A DNA stretch of 64,000 nucleotides from Microtetraspora glauca (GCA_000721275.1 JOFO01000003.1:248001-312000), one strand, 5' to 3'; counted from the stretch's first letter, positions 37,973-46,851 are shown. Numbers and translations: made by a program. Notes: generated by a model from the sequence alone, not told the origin.

Positions 37973-40305
37973 GCGGGCTCACCCGCCTGACACTGGCCGC
38001 CTGGGCGGCCTCCCTGATGGCCGCCGGGGCGCTGCTGCCGCTGGTCAAGCCGGCCACGTGGATCTTCACCGCCGCCCTGCTGCTGGCGCTGCAGAGCGGC
38101 ACCGGCTTGCTGTGCCGGCGGGTGCCGCTGGCCCGGCCGGTGACGATCGGCGCCCAGTTGCTGGTCGGCGTGGTCGCGCTGACCGTGGTCTTCGCCCGGG
38201 AGCAGGCCCTCCTCGGCTTCCTGCCCGGGCCGCAGGCGGTCCAGCGGGGGGCCGAGCTGTTCCGCCTGGGCACCCAGGACGTCGCCACGTACGCGATCCC
38301 CGCCCCGGACACCGAGGGCATCCGGCTCATGCTGGTCGCCGGGGTGCTGGCGATCGGGCTGCTCGTAGACGTCCTGGCGGTCACCTTCCGGCGTGCCGCC
38401 CCGGCCGGTCTGCCGCTGCTCGCGCTGTACTCGGTGGCCGCCGGGCTCTCCGGCGGCGGCGCCGGCCCGCTCTGGTTCGTGCTCGCCGCCACCGGCTACC
38501 TGCTGCTGCTCCTCGCCGAGGGCCGCGACCGGCTGTCCGGGTGGGGCCGCGTCTTCGGCGGCGCCCAGCGTTCCGGCCGGGCCGGGGCGCCCGTGGGCAG
38601 CGGCGGGCCGTCCTTCGCGCCGGTGCGCACCGGCCGGCGGATCGGGGCGGTCGCCATGGGCACCGCCCTGGTGGTGCCGCTGGTGCTGCCGGGCTTCTCC
38701 GGCGGGCTGCTGGGGGACGGCGGCGGGGGCGCCGGCGAGGGCAGCGGGGGCGGCGGCACCATCGCGGCCGTGAACCCGCTGGTCTCCCTCCAGGACAACC
38801 TGCGGCAGCCGGAGGACTTCGAGGTCCTCCGCTACCGCACCAACGCGCTGGACAACAGCGGCCTCTACCTGCGGCTCGTCGCCCTCGACCAGTTCGACGG
38901 CACCTCGTGGAAGTCCTCGGTCCGTCCGATCGAGGCGGTCCCGAAGTCGCTGCCGTGGCCCGACGGCCTGGCCCAGTCCGTCCGCACCTCCGAGGTGACC
39001 AGCAACTTCGTCGCCTCCGAGGGGTACGACCAGAAGTGGCTGCCGATGCCGTTCCCGGCGGCCCGGGTGGACGTCGAGGGCCGCTGGCGGTACGAGCCGG
39101 CCGGCCGGATGCTCGTCGGCGACGACAAGCAGACCACCAAGGGCGTCCGCTACCAGGTGACCAGCCTCGACGTGCAGCCGACCGGCGAGCAGCTGGCCCA
39201 GGCGGGTCCGGCGCCCGAGCGGCTGCGCGAGGAGTACACCAAGGTGCCCGGCAGCCTGCCCGCCGACGTGAAGGCGACGGCGCTGGAGGTCACCAAGGAC
39301 GCGCGGAACGACTACGAGCGGGCGGTGCGGCTCCAGGACTGGTTCGCCGAGGACGGCGGCTTCCGCTACGACGTGGACGTGACGTCGGGGACGGGCACCG
39401 AGGCGATCTCGCGCTTCCTGCGGGACAAGAAGGGCTTCTGCATCCACTTCTCGTTCTCGATGGCGGCGATGGCCCGCACGCTGGGCATCCCGGCGCGGGT
39501 CGCGGTCGGCTTCATGCCCGGCACCGGCCAGTCCGACGGCTCGGTCTCGGTCGGCATCCGGGACGCCCACGCCTGGCCCGAGCTGTACTTCGAGGGCGCC
39601 GGCTGGACCCGGTTCGAGCCGACGCCGTCGCGCGGCTCCACGCCGGCGTACACCCGGCAGGCGGCGCCCACCGCGGGCCCGACCGGTCCCGCGCAGCCCT
39701 CGGCGACGGCCTCGGCCGAGCCCACGGCGGCGCCGAGCGCCTCGGAGAGCTGCCCGCCGGAGATGCGGCGCCTCGGCGAGTGCGGCCAGGACCCGGCGGC
39801 GGCCGCGGGCCCGTCCTCCGGCGGCGGTACGGACGTGCTGAAGGTGGCCGGGTGGTCGCTGGCCGCGCTGGTCGCGCTGGCGCTGCCGTTCCTCCCGCTG
39901 CTGTGGCGGATCCGCGTCCGGTCCCGCCGGCTCGCCCCGTCGGCCGGCCCGCTGGCGGTCTGGCGGGAGATCGGCGACACGGCCTGGGACTACGGGTTCG
40001 AGCCGGACGACGCGCAGACGCCGCGGAGAACGGCCGAGCGGATCGTCCGGGCGGGTGAGCTGACCGGTGCGGCGGCGGAAGCGGTGCACCGGGTGGCCGG
40101 GGCGGTCGAGGAGGCCCTGTACGCGCCGTCGCCGCGGCCGATGACGGGGCTGGGGCGGGAGGCGGCGCTGGTACGGGCCGGCTTCCACGCGAGCGCGTCG
40201 CGTGCCGGGCGCCTCCGCGCCCTCCTGGCCCCCCGCTCCGCGACCCGCCTCCGCTGGGCCGCCTCCACCCGCTGGACGGCCCTGCGGACCCGCACGACAC
40301 CGTGA
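37969..40305 (+). CDS. Membrane transglutaminase-like protein (TgpA/DUF3488 type)
   Basis: A 778-aa membrane protein. About six N-terminal spans (DUF3488 region, residues 1-240) are followed by an extracytoplasmic transglutaminase-like domain with catalytic Cys in DKKGFCIHFS, His in IRDAHAWPELYFE and Asp/Glu region near WTRFEPTPSRG. A Ser/Ala/Pro linker, another span near residues 625-645 and a cytoplasmic DUF4129-like tail follow. The start ATG overlaps the DUF58 stop and has GGAGGA 5 nt upstream; longer in-frame starts inside DUF58 are not credible. Activity could be peptidase- or cross-linking-like. Confidence 0.9.
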   Translation: MSGLTRLTLAAWAASLMAAGALLPLVKPATWIFTAALLLALQSGTGLLCRRVPLARPVTIGAQLLVGVVALTVVFAREQALLGFLPGPQAVQRGAELFRLGTQDVATYAIPAPDTEGIRLMLVAGVLAIGLLVDVLAVTFRRAAPAGLPLLALYSVAAGLSGGGAGPLWFVLAATGYLLLLLAEGRDRLSGWGRVFGGAQRSGRAGAPVGSGGPSFAPVRTGRRIGAVAMGTALVVPLVLPGFSGGLLGDGGGGAGEGSGGGGTIAAVNPLVSLQDNLRQPEDFEVLRYRTNALDNSGLYLRLVALDQFDGTSWKSSVRPIEAVPKSLPWPDGLAQSVRTSEVTSNFVASEGYDQKWLPMPFPAARVDVEGRWRYEPAGRMLVGDDKQTTKGVRYQVTSLDVQPTGEQLAQAGPAPERLREEYTKVPGSLPADVKATALEVTKDARNDYERAVRLQDWFAEDGGFRYDVDVTSGTGTEAISRFLRDKKGFCIHFSFSMAAMARTLGIPARVAVGFMPGTGQSDGSVSVGIRDAHAWPELYFEGAGWTRFEPTPSRGSTPAYTRQAAPTAGPTGPAQPSATASAEPTAAPSASESCPPEMRRLGECGQDPAAAAGPSSGGGTDVLKVAGWSLAALVALALPFLPLLWRIRVRSRRLAPSAGPLAVWREIGDTAWDYGFEPDDAQTPRRTAERIVRAGELTGAAAEAVHRVAGAVEEALYAPSPRPMTGLGREAALVRAGFHASASRAGRLRALLAPRSATRLRWAASTRWTALRTRTTP

Positions 40306-40309
40306 CGGC

Positions 40310-40350
40310 GGGGGGTGCGGTCCCGGGCGACGCCCGGGGCCGCACCCCCC
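40310..40350 (+). terminator. Terminator of the moxR operon
   Basis: GGGGGGTGCGG … CCGCACCCCCC with an inner CCCGGGC/GCCCGGG pair forms a nearly continuous stem of about 18 bp, starting 4 bp after the transglutaminase stop. Confidence 0.85.
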
Positions 40351-40410
40351 CGGCCGACGGGAACGCCTGCCCACGCCACGCCCCGACGGAACGGCGGCGG
40401 CGCACTGGTA

Positions 40411-40531
40411 TACGGGCCGGGACACGGCGGCGATCGCCGACACCGGCCCGGTCACGGCGGCACAGCACCGATACGGACCCGGACACGGCGGCAGAGCACC
40501 GATACGGGCCCGGACATGGCGGCGCCCCGCC
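40411..40531. repeat. Intergenic tandem repeat, about four units of 30-31 bp
   Basis: Units begin near 40411, 40441, 40472 and 40503, each with the pattern TACGG-CCCGGACACGGCGGC followed by about 11 less conserved bases. Units 3 and 4 are most alike (TACGGACCCGGACACGGCGG and TACGGGCCCGGACATGGCGG). The unit length is not a multiple of three and no frame is coding-like, so this is a noncoding minisatellite between the moxR operon terminator and the convergent DUF3040 gene. Confidence 0.75.
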
Positions 40532-40588
40532 AGGGCTCGGGGCCGGCGGGGCGGGGCCTCGGGGGGCGGGGTCTCCGCTAGGGGGGCG

Positions 40589-40996
40589 TCAGTGGCCGCC
40601 GCCCTGCTGCTCGTCGCGGCGGCGCTGCCACCGCGCTTCGATACGGTCCATCATGGAGCGTCGCGCCTGTCCACCCTGACGGCCACCGGCCGTCCGGTGC
40701 GCCTGCTCGCCCGGCTTGGGCGCCTTGCGCCAGCCGGTGACCACCAGCACCGCGCAGCCCAGCATGACGAGGAAGCCCACCACACTGAGCCAGATCAGGC
40801 CATCCTCGAAGAAGACCAGGCCGGCCATGAGGAGCGCGATACCCACCAGGAAGCCGGCGACTGCCTGGTACACCCGGCGACGGGTGTACGTGCGCAGCCC
40901 GCTTCCTTCGAGCGCTGTCGCGAACTTGGGGTCTTCGGCGTACAGCGCTCGCTCCATCTGCTCGAGCATTCGCTGCTCGTGCTCCGAGAGCGGCAC
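40589..40996 (-). CDS. DUF3040 membrane protein
   Basis: A 135-aa protein of the actinobacterial DUF3040 family, function unknown. MPLSEHEQRMLEQMERALYAEDPKFA at the N-terminus is the family signature; two membrane spans lie at about residues 45-63 and 68-88; the tail is basic and Gln-rich. The GTG start has AGGAGG 6 nt upstream. The 272-nt gap beyond it (40997-41268) shows no gene; a weak ATACGGC/GCCGCAT hairpin near 41179-41199 may terminate the methyltransferase transcript. Confidence 0.9.
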   Translation of the reverse strand: MPLSEHEQRMLEQMERALYAEDPKFATALEGSGLRTYTRRRVYQAVAGFLVGIALLMAGLVFFEDGLIWLSVVGFLVMLGCAVLVVTGWRKAPKPGEQAHRTAGGRQGGQARRSMMDRIEARWQRRRDEQQGGGH

Positions 40997-41268
40997 GGAG
41001 TCCTCCTAGTCGTCGGTCGCGGGGGCGACCGGTTGCGGCCCTTTCAGGATAGGCAGGGAATCGCCCCCGTGAAACCCGCCCTCAATGCCGATCAGTCCAT
41101 CCGTGCCGCCACGCGGTTCGGTTGGTGAGGCGTTGATTCCCCAGCCGTCCGCCCGTCATGCCGGATGGTTGCCTCGATCATACGGCGCGAAGCCGCATAT
41201 GGGGCGGCCTGTGGCAGAGCCGGGCCCGCACCTCCGAACGGGTGGCGCGGCCCGGGAGTTCCACCGGG

Positions 41269-42096
41269 TCAGGCGGGCTTCTCGGCGAGCACGTGGAGCT
41301 GGGTGGCGACGGCGTGGAAGGCGGCCAGTTCGGCGGCGGCGGCCTCCAGCTTCAGCAGGGCCTCGGCGGCTCCGGGCTCGGTGTCGACGAGGACGCCGGG
41401 CACGAGGTCGGCGAAGATCCGTACGCCGTGGACGGCCGTCACGGAGAGGCCGGCCTCCTCGGCCAGGCCGGTGAGCTGGTCGGCGGTGAAGCGCCGCGGC
41501 ACGGGGTCGCCGGCGCCCCAGCGTCCGTCCGGGTCGCCGAGCGCGGTCCGGGCCTCGGTGAAGTGCCCGGCGAGGGCGCGGGCGAGGACCGCGCCGCCGA
41601 GGCCGGCGCCGAGCAGGCTGAGCGCGCCGCCGGGGCGGAGCGCGGCCACCGTGTGGCGCACGCCTTCGGCGGGGTCGTCCACGTACTCCAGGACGCCGTG
41701 GCAGAGCACGGCGTCGTAGGCGCCGCGCTCGACCACGTCGAAGAGGCCGCGGACGTCGCCCTGGACGCCGGTCACCAGGTCGGCGACGCCGGCCTCGGCG
41801 GCGCGCCGCTCCAGGGCGAAGAGCGCGTTCGGGCTGGGGTCGACGACGGTGACGCGGTGGCCGAGGCGGGCGACCGGCACCGCGAAGTTGCCGGAGCCGC
41901 CGCCGGTGTCCAGGACGTCCAGGGCGGCGTTCCCGGTGGTGCCGACCCGGCGGTCGAGGGCGTCCTTGAGGACGTCCCAGACGACGGCGGTTCGCAGGGA
42001 GGCGCGCGACGGGCGCGACGACGCCTCGCGGCCGAAGGCGGAGGAAGGGTCCGGCACGGCTCTTGACTCCTCGGTGACGGGTACGGACCTCCCCAC
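41269..42096 (-). CDS. SAM-dependent class I methyltransferase
   Basis: A 275-aa Rossmann-fold methyltransferase. Motif I is VLDTGGGSGNFAVPVA, the acidic post-I residue is in VTVVDPSP, and YDAVLCHGVLEYV is motif IV. SmtA/CmoM-like tRNA methylation is one possibility but the substrate is unknown. The GTG at 42096 has GGAGG 7 nt upstream; a GTG at 42057 with GAGGAG is nearly as good. 27 bp separate it from the HEPN gene upstream, so they may be co-transcribed. Confidence 0.85.
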   Translation of the reverse strand: MGRSVPVTEESRAVPDPSSAFGREASSRPSRASLRTAVVWDVLKDALDRRVGTTGNAALDVLDTGGGSGNFAVPVARLGHRVTVVDPSPNALFALERRAAEAGVADLVTGVQGDVRGLFDVVERGAYDAVLCHGVLEYVDDPAEGVRHTVAALRPGGALSLLGAGLGGAVLARALAGHFTEARTALGDPDGRWGAGDPVPRRFTADQLTGLAEEAGLSVTAVHGVRIFADLVPGVLVDTEPGAAEALLKLEAAAAELAAFHAVATQLHVLAEKPA

Positions 42097-42123
42097 CCTA
42101 TGGCCTCCGTGGCGCGGCGTGGA

Positions 42124-42597
42124 TCAGCCGGCGACCCCGTCCGCCGGGGGCTGCCGGGGCAGGACCGGCTGGAGCACGAGCAGCCGCTCGACCAGGCGCA
42201 GGAAGTGCCCGGCGTCCCTGACGAGGTCGTCGGCCTCGCGCGGGGTCGCGGCGGCGGCGACCCCGGCCTCGGCGAGGGCCCGGCGCGGGGCTCCGGCGGC
42301 GAAGAGGGCGCTCCACTCGGTGAGCTCGGGGGCGAGCTGCGGCAGCAGCTCCCAGGCGCTCCTTATGGCCTGGCGCCGGCGGGTGCGGGGAACCGGGCGG
42401 GCGCGGGCGGCGAGGACGGCCGCGGCGGCACGCAGGGCGGCGAGGTGCGCGGTGGCGTATCTCTCGTGGGGCCGTTCGAGGCCGGCGGCCTCGTCGAGAC
42501 CGGCCCGGGCCTTGGCGAGCAGGTCGAGGGCGGCGGGCGGGGCGGTGGTCCGGCGGGACACGGGATGGACGTCGGCTGCTGCGAAAGGACTGGCCAT
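42124..42597 (-). CDS. SAV_6107-family HEPN domain protein
   Basis: A 157-aa small helical protein of the streptomycete SAV_6107 HEPN family. ERYATAHLAALRAA contains R46-x4-H51, matching the Rx4-6H catalytic signature of HEPN ribonucleases. Whether the protein cleaves RNA is unknown. The ATG has CAGGAGG 5 nt upstream. It is divergent from the TetR-controlled ABC/YhgE genes; the palindromic operator lies only about 115 bp from its start. Confidence 0.82.
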   Translation of the reverse strand: MASPFAAADVHPVSRRTTAPPAALDLLAKARAGLDEAAGLERPHERYATAHLAALRAAAAVLAARARPVPRTRRRQAIRSAWELLPQLAPELTEWSALFAAGAPRRALAEAGVAAAATPREADDLVRDAGHFLRLVERLLVLQPVLPRQPPADGVAG

Positions 42598-42685
42598 GAC
42601 GAGCCTCCTGTCGTCGGGTGACGGTCTTGTCGCCGTCTGTGCCCATCGTGCCGCCCGCCACTGACAATGGGCCTGACCTGGGGTT

Positions 42686-42740
42686 TTGCGGGCTGGGCGG
42701 CGACCTTGTAACTTTTGGACTGACCAGTCAGTCCAAAAGT
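42686..42740 (+). promoter_or_regulatory. Promoter plus 30-bp palindromic operator of the ABC/YhgE/TetR unit
   Basis: TTGCGG (42686-42691), 17 nt and TAACTT (42709-42714) form a reasonable promoter. It is overlapped by a palindrome at 42711-42740: left arm ACTTTTGGACTGAC, centre CA, and right arm the exact complement of the left (14-bp arms). This covers the -10 and start site, the usual position for repression. The TetR-family gene at the end of the same unit is the obvious candidate ligand-responsive repressor. Confidence 0.8.
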
Positions 42741-42759
42741 GGAACCGGGGGGTGGATCC

Positions 42760-43734
42760 GTGGGATCCGAGGACCTGACCACACGACCGTCTCCGGACGG
42801 GCCCGGCGGGGAGCCCGGCACCGACGGCACCGACGGCGCCGATCACACCGACGGCACCGCTCTCGCCGACGGCGCCGAGCGCATCGATCACGCCGACCGC
42901 ACCGATCACGCCGAGCGCACCGACCACACCGGCCCCGGCGGCTCCGGCCCCGGCGCCGAGGTCGTGGCCGAGGGGCTGGGCCTCAAGGGCCCGCGCGGCT
43001 GGGCCTTCCGGGACGTGTCCTTCCGCGCCGGGGCCGGCGCGCTGGTCGCGCTGGAGGGCCCGTCCGGGACCGGCCGCACCTGCCTGCTGCTCGCCCTCAC
43101 CGGCCGGATGAAGACCGCCGAGGGCCGCGCCGAGGTCGGCGGCCTGCCGCTGCCGCGCCGGATGGCCGCCGTGCGCCGGATCGCCGCGCTCGGCCAGGTC
43201 CCCGGCGTCAGCGAGCTCGACCCGTCGCTCACGGTCGCCGAGCACCTGCGCGAGCGGGCCCTGCTCCAGCGCCGGTTCGACGGCTCGGTCCGCGCGCTGC
43301 TCCGCCGCCCCGGCACCCGGGCCGCCGAGACCCGGGCGCGGATCGACGAGGCGCTGGCCGCCGCCGGACTGGACCTCGCCGCCCTGCCGAAGGGCGAGCG
43401 GACCTCCGTACGCGACCTGGAACGGCTGGAGGCCCTGCGCCTGTCGATCGCGCTGGCCCTGATGGGGCGGCCCCGGGTGCTGGGCGTGGACGACACGGAC
43501 CTGAAGCTGTCGGACGCCGACCGGGCCGCTGCCTGGGCGCTGCTGCGCTCGGTGGCCGCCGCGGGCACCACCGTCCTCGCGGTGTGCAGCGAGGCGCCCG
43601 CCGACGCCCTGCGGATCACCACGGTCGCCGCCGCCCCGCGAGGGGACGAGCGGGCCCCGGAAGCCGCCGACGACGAAGACGACATCACCGAGGAGGGGGC
43701 GGACGATGCGCTCGCCGAAACTGGCCGCGCTTGA
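42760..43734 (+). CDS. Degenerate ABC-type ATP-binding protein
   Basis: A 324-aa protein with an Asp/Thr/His-rich N-terminal tail (about 65 residues) and an ABC nucleotide-binding fold lacking most catalytic residues. Walker A is GPSGTGRT (Arg for Lys), the LSGGQ signature is replaced by VRDLERLE, Walker B reads VLGVDDTD (Asp for catalytic Glu), and the H-loop His is absent (CSEAP). It may bind nucleotide without hydrolysing it. The GTG at 42760 is preferred because 42739 lies inside the operator. It overlaps the YhgE gene by 29 bp. Confidence 0.82.
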   Translation: MGSEDLTTRPSPDGPGGEPGTDGTDGADHTDGTALADGAERIDHADRTDHAERTDHTGPGGSGPGAEVVAEGLGLKGPRGWAFRDVSFRAGAGALVALEGPSGTGRTCLLLALTGRMKTAEGRAEVGGLPLPRRMAAVRRIAALGQVPGVSELDPSLTVAEHLRERALLQRRFDGSVRALLRRPGTRAAETRARIDEALAAAGLDLAALPKGERTSVRDLERLEALRLSIALALMGRPRVLGVDDTDLKLSDADRAAAWALLRSVAAAGTTVLAVCSEAPADALRITTVAAAPRGDERAPEAADDEDDITEEGADDALAETGRA

Positions 43735-45856
43735 GCTGAGGCGCTTCGGCAGGGGCAAGCTGCCGCGCGCCGCGCTCGTCGCGGTCCTGCTGCTGCCGCT
43801 GCTGTACGGCGCCCTGTACCTGTACTCGTTCTGGGACCCGTACGGCAGGCTCGACAAGCTGCCCGTCGCCCTGGTCAACGAGGACCGCGGCGCCACCGCC
43901 GACGGCAAGCGGATCACCGCGGGCGCCGACATCACCGAGGGGCTGCTCGACAGCGGGACCTTCGAGTGGCACGAGGTCAGCGACGCCGAGGCCCGCGAGG
44001 GCGTCGAGGACGGCACGTACTACCTGTCGCTGACCGTCCCCCGCGACTTCAGCGAGCGGATCGCGTCCAGCTCCGGGGACTCCCCGGAGACCGGCGCCCT
44101 GCAGGTCCGGACGAACGACTCCAACAACTACATCGTCGGCCAGATCTCCCGGACCGTCTTCGCCGAGGTGCGCACCGCCGCCTCCACCAAGTCGTCCCGG
44201 ACCTTCCTCGACAAGATCTTCATCTCCTTCTCCGACATCCACGAGGCCACCGCCGAGGCCGCCAAGGGCGCCGCCGACCTGAAGAAGGGCGTGGACAAGG
44301 CCAAGAAGGGCTCCAAGGACCTCTCCGAGGGCCTCACCGACGCCAAGGCCGGCAGCAGCGACCTGGCCGCCGGCCTGAAGAAGCTCGACAAGGGCTCCAA
44401 GGACGTCCAGACCGGCACCCGCCAGGTCGCGAACGGCACCCAGGCGCTCGCCGACAAGGTCAACGGCACCGCCGACAAGGTCCGCCCCTACCTGGCGAAC
44501 AACGGCACGTCGATCCGCGACACCGCCAAGCTCGTCTCCGACTCCGCCACGGCCGCGCGCAACGACCTGGCCGACCTGGTCCGCCGCGCCCCGCAGCTGC
44601 GCACGGCCGCCCACACGGCGGACGACACCCTCGCCCGGCTGCACCGCACGTCCTGCGAGAAGCCCGGCGCCACCGACCCGCCGAAGATCGAGCTGCCGGA
44701 GGGCGTCACCCTGCCCGAGGGGTTCGTCCTGCCCGACACGAAGCAGTACTGCTCCGCCCTGAAGGAGGCGTCGACCACCGCCGGCGACGTCGCCACCATC
44801 GCGGACGACGTGCACCAGCTGACCAAGGACAGCAAGGGCGACCTGAAGACGCTCGACGCGCGCCTGAAGAAGCTCAAGAAGGAGGCCGACGAGCTGGCCG
44901 CCCGCGCCCCGCACCTGGACGAGGACGTGGAGGGCGCCATCCGGAAGATCAACGAGCTCAACCGGGGCGCGAAGAAGGTCGCCGACGGCGCCGAGCGGCT
45001 CCACACCGGCATCACCGGCGCCCGCGCGGGCTCGGTCAGCCTGGACAGCGGCGTCGGCAAGCTGAAGAAGGGCGCCGGCGACCTCGACGGCGGCCTGTTC
45101 AAGTTGGCCGACGGCTCCGGCTCGCTCGCCACCGGCCTCAAGGACGGCGTCGGCAAGATCCCGGACTACGACAAGGACGAGCGGGACCGGCGCACGGAGG
45201 TCATGGCCGACCCGGTGAAGCTGGCCGCCCAGTCGCTCCACAAGGCGCCCAACTACGGCACGGGCTTCGCCCCGTACTTCATCCCGCTCTCCCTCTGGGT
45301 CGGCGCCATGGTCGCCTACATGATCATCCAGCCGATGAACCGGCGGGCCCTCGCCGCCGGCGCCTCCGCCTGGCGGATCGCGCTGGCCGGCTGGCTCCCG
45401 GTGGCCGCGATCGGCGTCCTCCAGGTCGGCGCGCTGCTGGCCGTCCTGCACTGGGGACTCGGCCTGGAGATGGCCAGGGCGGCCGGGACGGTCGGCTTCC
45501 TCGCCCTCGTGACCTGCTGCTTCGCCGCGATCATCCAGTGGCTGAACGCCCGCTTCGGCGCGGCCGGCCGGATCCTCGTCCTGGCGCTGCTCATGGTCCA
45601 GCTGACCTCGGCGGGCGGCACCTACCCCGTGCAGACCAGCCCGGGCTTCTTCAACGCCGTCCACCCGTTCCTGCCGATGACCCACGTGGTCGAGGCGCTG
45701 CGCCGGCTGATCTCCGGCGGCGGGCTCGGACCGGTCTGGGAGGCCGTGGCCGTCCTGACCGCCTTCACCCTGGGCGCGCTCGCCCTGACCGCGGTCACCG
45801 CGCGCCGCAAGCAGGTGTGGACGCTGGACCGGCTCCACCCGGAGCTGTCGCTGTGA
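43706..45856 (+). CDS. YhgE/Pip-family membrane protein (ABC-2-like)
   Basis: A 716-aa membrane protein of the YhgE/Pip (phage infection protein) family, related to EsaA and ABC-2 permeases. One membrane span near residues 22-42 precedes a large extracytoplasmic region (about 45-510) rich in DLKKGVDKAKKGSKDLSEGL-like pseudo-repeats likely to form long helices. Then come five or six spans (about 515-705) including LWVGAMVAYMIIQPMNRRA. The ATG has GAGGAGGGG upstream. Export or envelope function is inferred; the substrate is unknown. Confidence 0.9.
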   Translation: MRSPKLAALELRRFGRGKLPRAALVAVLLLPLLYGALYLYSFWDPYGRLDKLPVALVNEDRGATADGKRITAGADITEGLLDSGTFEWHEVSDAEAREGVEDGTYYLSLTVPRDFSERIASSSGDSPETGALQVRTNDSNNYIVGQISRTVFAEVRTAASTKSSRTFLDKIFISFSDIHEATAEAAKGAADLKKGVDKAKKGSKDLSEGLTDAKAGSSDLAAGLKKLDKGSKDVQTGTRQVANGTQALADKVNGTADKVRPYLANNGTSIRDTAKLVSDSATAARNDLADLVRRAPQLRTAAHTADDTLARLHRTSCEKPGATDPPKIELPEGVTLPEGFVLPDTKQYCSALKEASTTAGDVATIADDVHQLTKDSKGDLKTLDARLKKLKKEADELAARAPHLDEDVEGAIRKINELNRGAKKVADGAERLHTGITGARAGSVSLDSGVGKLKKGAGDLDGGLFKLADGSGSLATGLKDGVGKIPDYDKDERDRRTEVMADPVKLAAQSLHKAPNYGTGFAPYFIPLSLWVGAMVAYMIIQPMNRRALAAGASAWRIALAGWLPVAAIGVLQVGALLAVLHWGLGLEMARAAGTVGFLALVTCCFAAIIQWLNARFGAAGRILVLALLMVQLTSAGGTYPVQTSPGFFNAVHPFLPMTHVVEALRRLISGGGLGPVWEAVAVLTAFTLGALALTAVTARRKQVWTLDRLHPELSL

Positions 45857-45890
45857 ACCGACCCGTACCGGCTCTGTGAGAATCGACCCC

Positions 45891-46502
45891 ATGGACAGCA
45901 GCAGCACCCGCCGCCAGGCGACCCGCGCCAAGCTCTACGAGGCGGCCGTCACCCTCATCGCCGAGCAGGGCTTCTCGGCGACCACGGTCGACGAGATCGC
46001 CGACCGGGCCGGGGTGGCCAAGGGCACGGTCTACTACAACTTCAAGAGCAAGACCGAGCTCTTCGAGGAGCTGCTGCGCCACGGCGTCTCGCTGCTCACC
46101 GCCTCGCTGCGGACCGCCGCCGAGGACACCGAGGCCCGGGGCGGCACCCGGGTCGCCGCGCTGGACGCGATGATCCGCGCGGGACTCGTCTTCATCGACC
46201 GCTACCCGGCCTTCACCCAGCTGTACGTGGCCGAGCTCTGGCGCACCAACCGGGCGTGGAACTCCACCCTCCTCGTCGTCCGCCAGGAAGCCGTCGCGGT
46301 CGTGGAGGGCGTCCTGCGCGCGGGCGTCGAGGAGGGCGAGCTGAGCGAGGAGATCGACGTCCCGCTGACGGCGGCGGCGCTGGTCGGCATGGTCCTGGTG
46401 GCCGCGCTCGACTGGAAGGCGTTCCAGAGCGAGCGCTCCCTGGACGACGTCCACGCGGCGCTGTCGCTGCTGCTGCACGGCCGCGTGGGCGGGGGCCGCT
46501 GA
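45891..46502 (+). CDS. TetR-family transcriptional regulator
   Basis: A 203-aa repressor-type regulator. The N-terminal helix-turn-helix (TRAKLYEAAVTLIAEQGFSA … TVDEIADRAGVAKGTVYYNFKSK) is of the AcrR type, and the C-terminal domain would bind an unknown ligand. The ATG at 45891 begins at the usual family position; a GTG at 45876 is an alternative. It follows the YhgE gene by 34 bp and most likely controls its own unit through the palindrome at 42711-42740. Confidence 0.92.
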   Translation: MDSSSTRRQATRAKLYEAAVTLIAEQGFSATTVDEIADRAGVAKGTVYYNFKSKTELFEELLRHGVSLLTASLRTAAEDTEARGGTRVAALDAMIRAGLVFIDRYPAFTQLYVAELWRTNRAWNSTLLVVRQEAVAVVEGVLRAGVEEGELSEEIDVPLTAAALVGMVLVAALDWKAFQSERSLDDVHAALSLLLHGRVGGGR

Positions 46503-46526
46503 GCCGGACCCGTCACGACGACGGAA

Positions 46527-46577
46527 GGCGCCGGTCCCGCGAGGCTCGATCCCCCCGAGCCACGCCGGACCGGCGCC
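46527..46577 (+). terminator. Terminator after the TetR gene
   Basis: GGCGCCGGTCC (46527-46537) and GGACCGGCGCC (46567-46577) enclose an inner GGCTCG/CGAGCC stem, forming a long interrupted hairpin followed by GTCTTCGT. The remaining gap to 46851 is GC-rich and shows no gene. Confidence 0.75.
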
Positions 46578-46851
46578 GTCTTCGTACACCCCCGTGCACG
46601 TCCCCCGTGCCGGCAGGCGCACGGCCCCGTTCCGCCGCCCCGTGCCGGCGGTTCCGGAGCCGCGCCCCTTCCGTGGCTCCACTCTCTCCTCCGGGCGGCC
46701 CCTCCCCCATCCGCGCGGGTACTCATCTCCGCGTCTAGGTACGGATACTCAGTCCCCGTCCCGCCCGCGTCCGGCCCCCGTCCGGCCCTCGTCGGGGCGG
46801 GCCCGGGGCGGCCTGGTGACGGACGGGCGCGGTCTCGTTACGATCGCGAGC

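Noticed and set aside
40302..40679. 125-aa open frame over the tandem repeat
   Set aside because: The repeat unit is not a multiple of three and the frame starts within the preceding gene's stop region and terminator.
42739..42759. Upstream GTG start for the ABC-like protein
   Set aside because: It lies inside the palindromic operator, and GTG at 42760 has a better-placed G-rich ribosome site.
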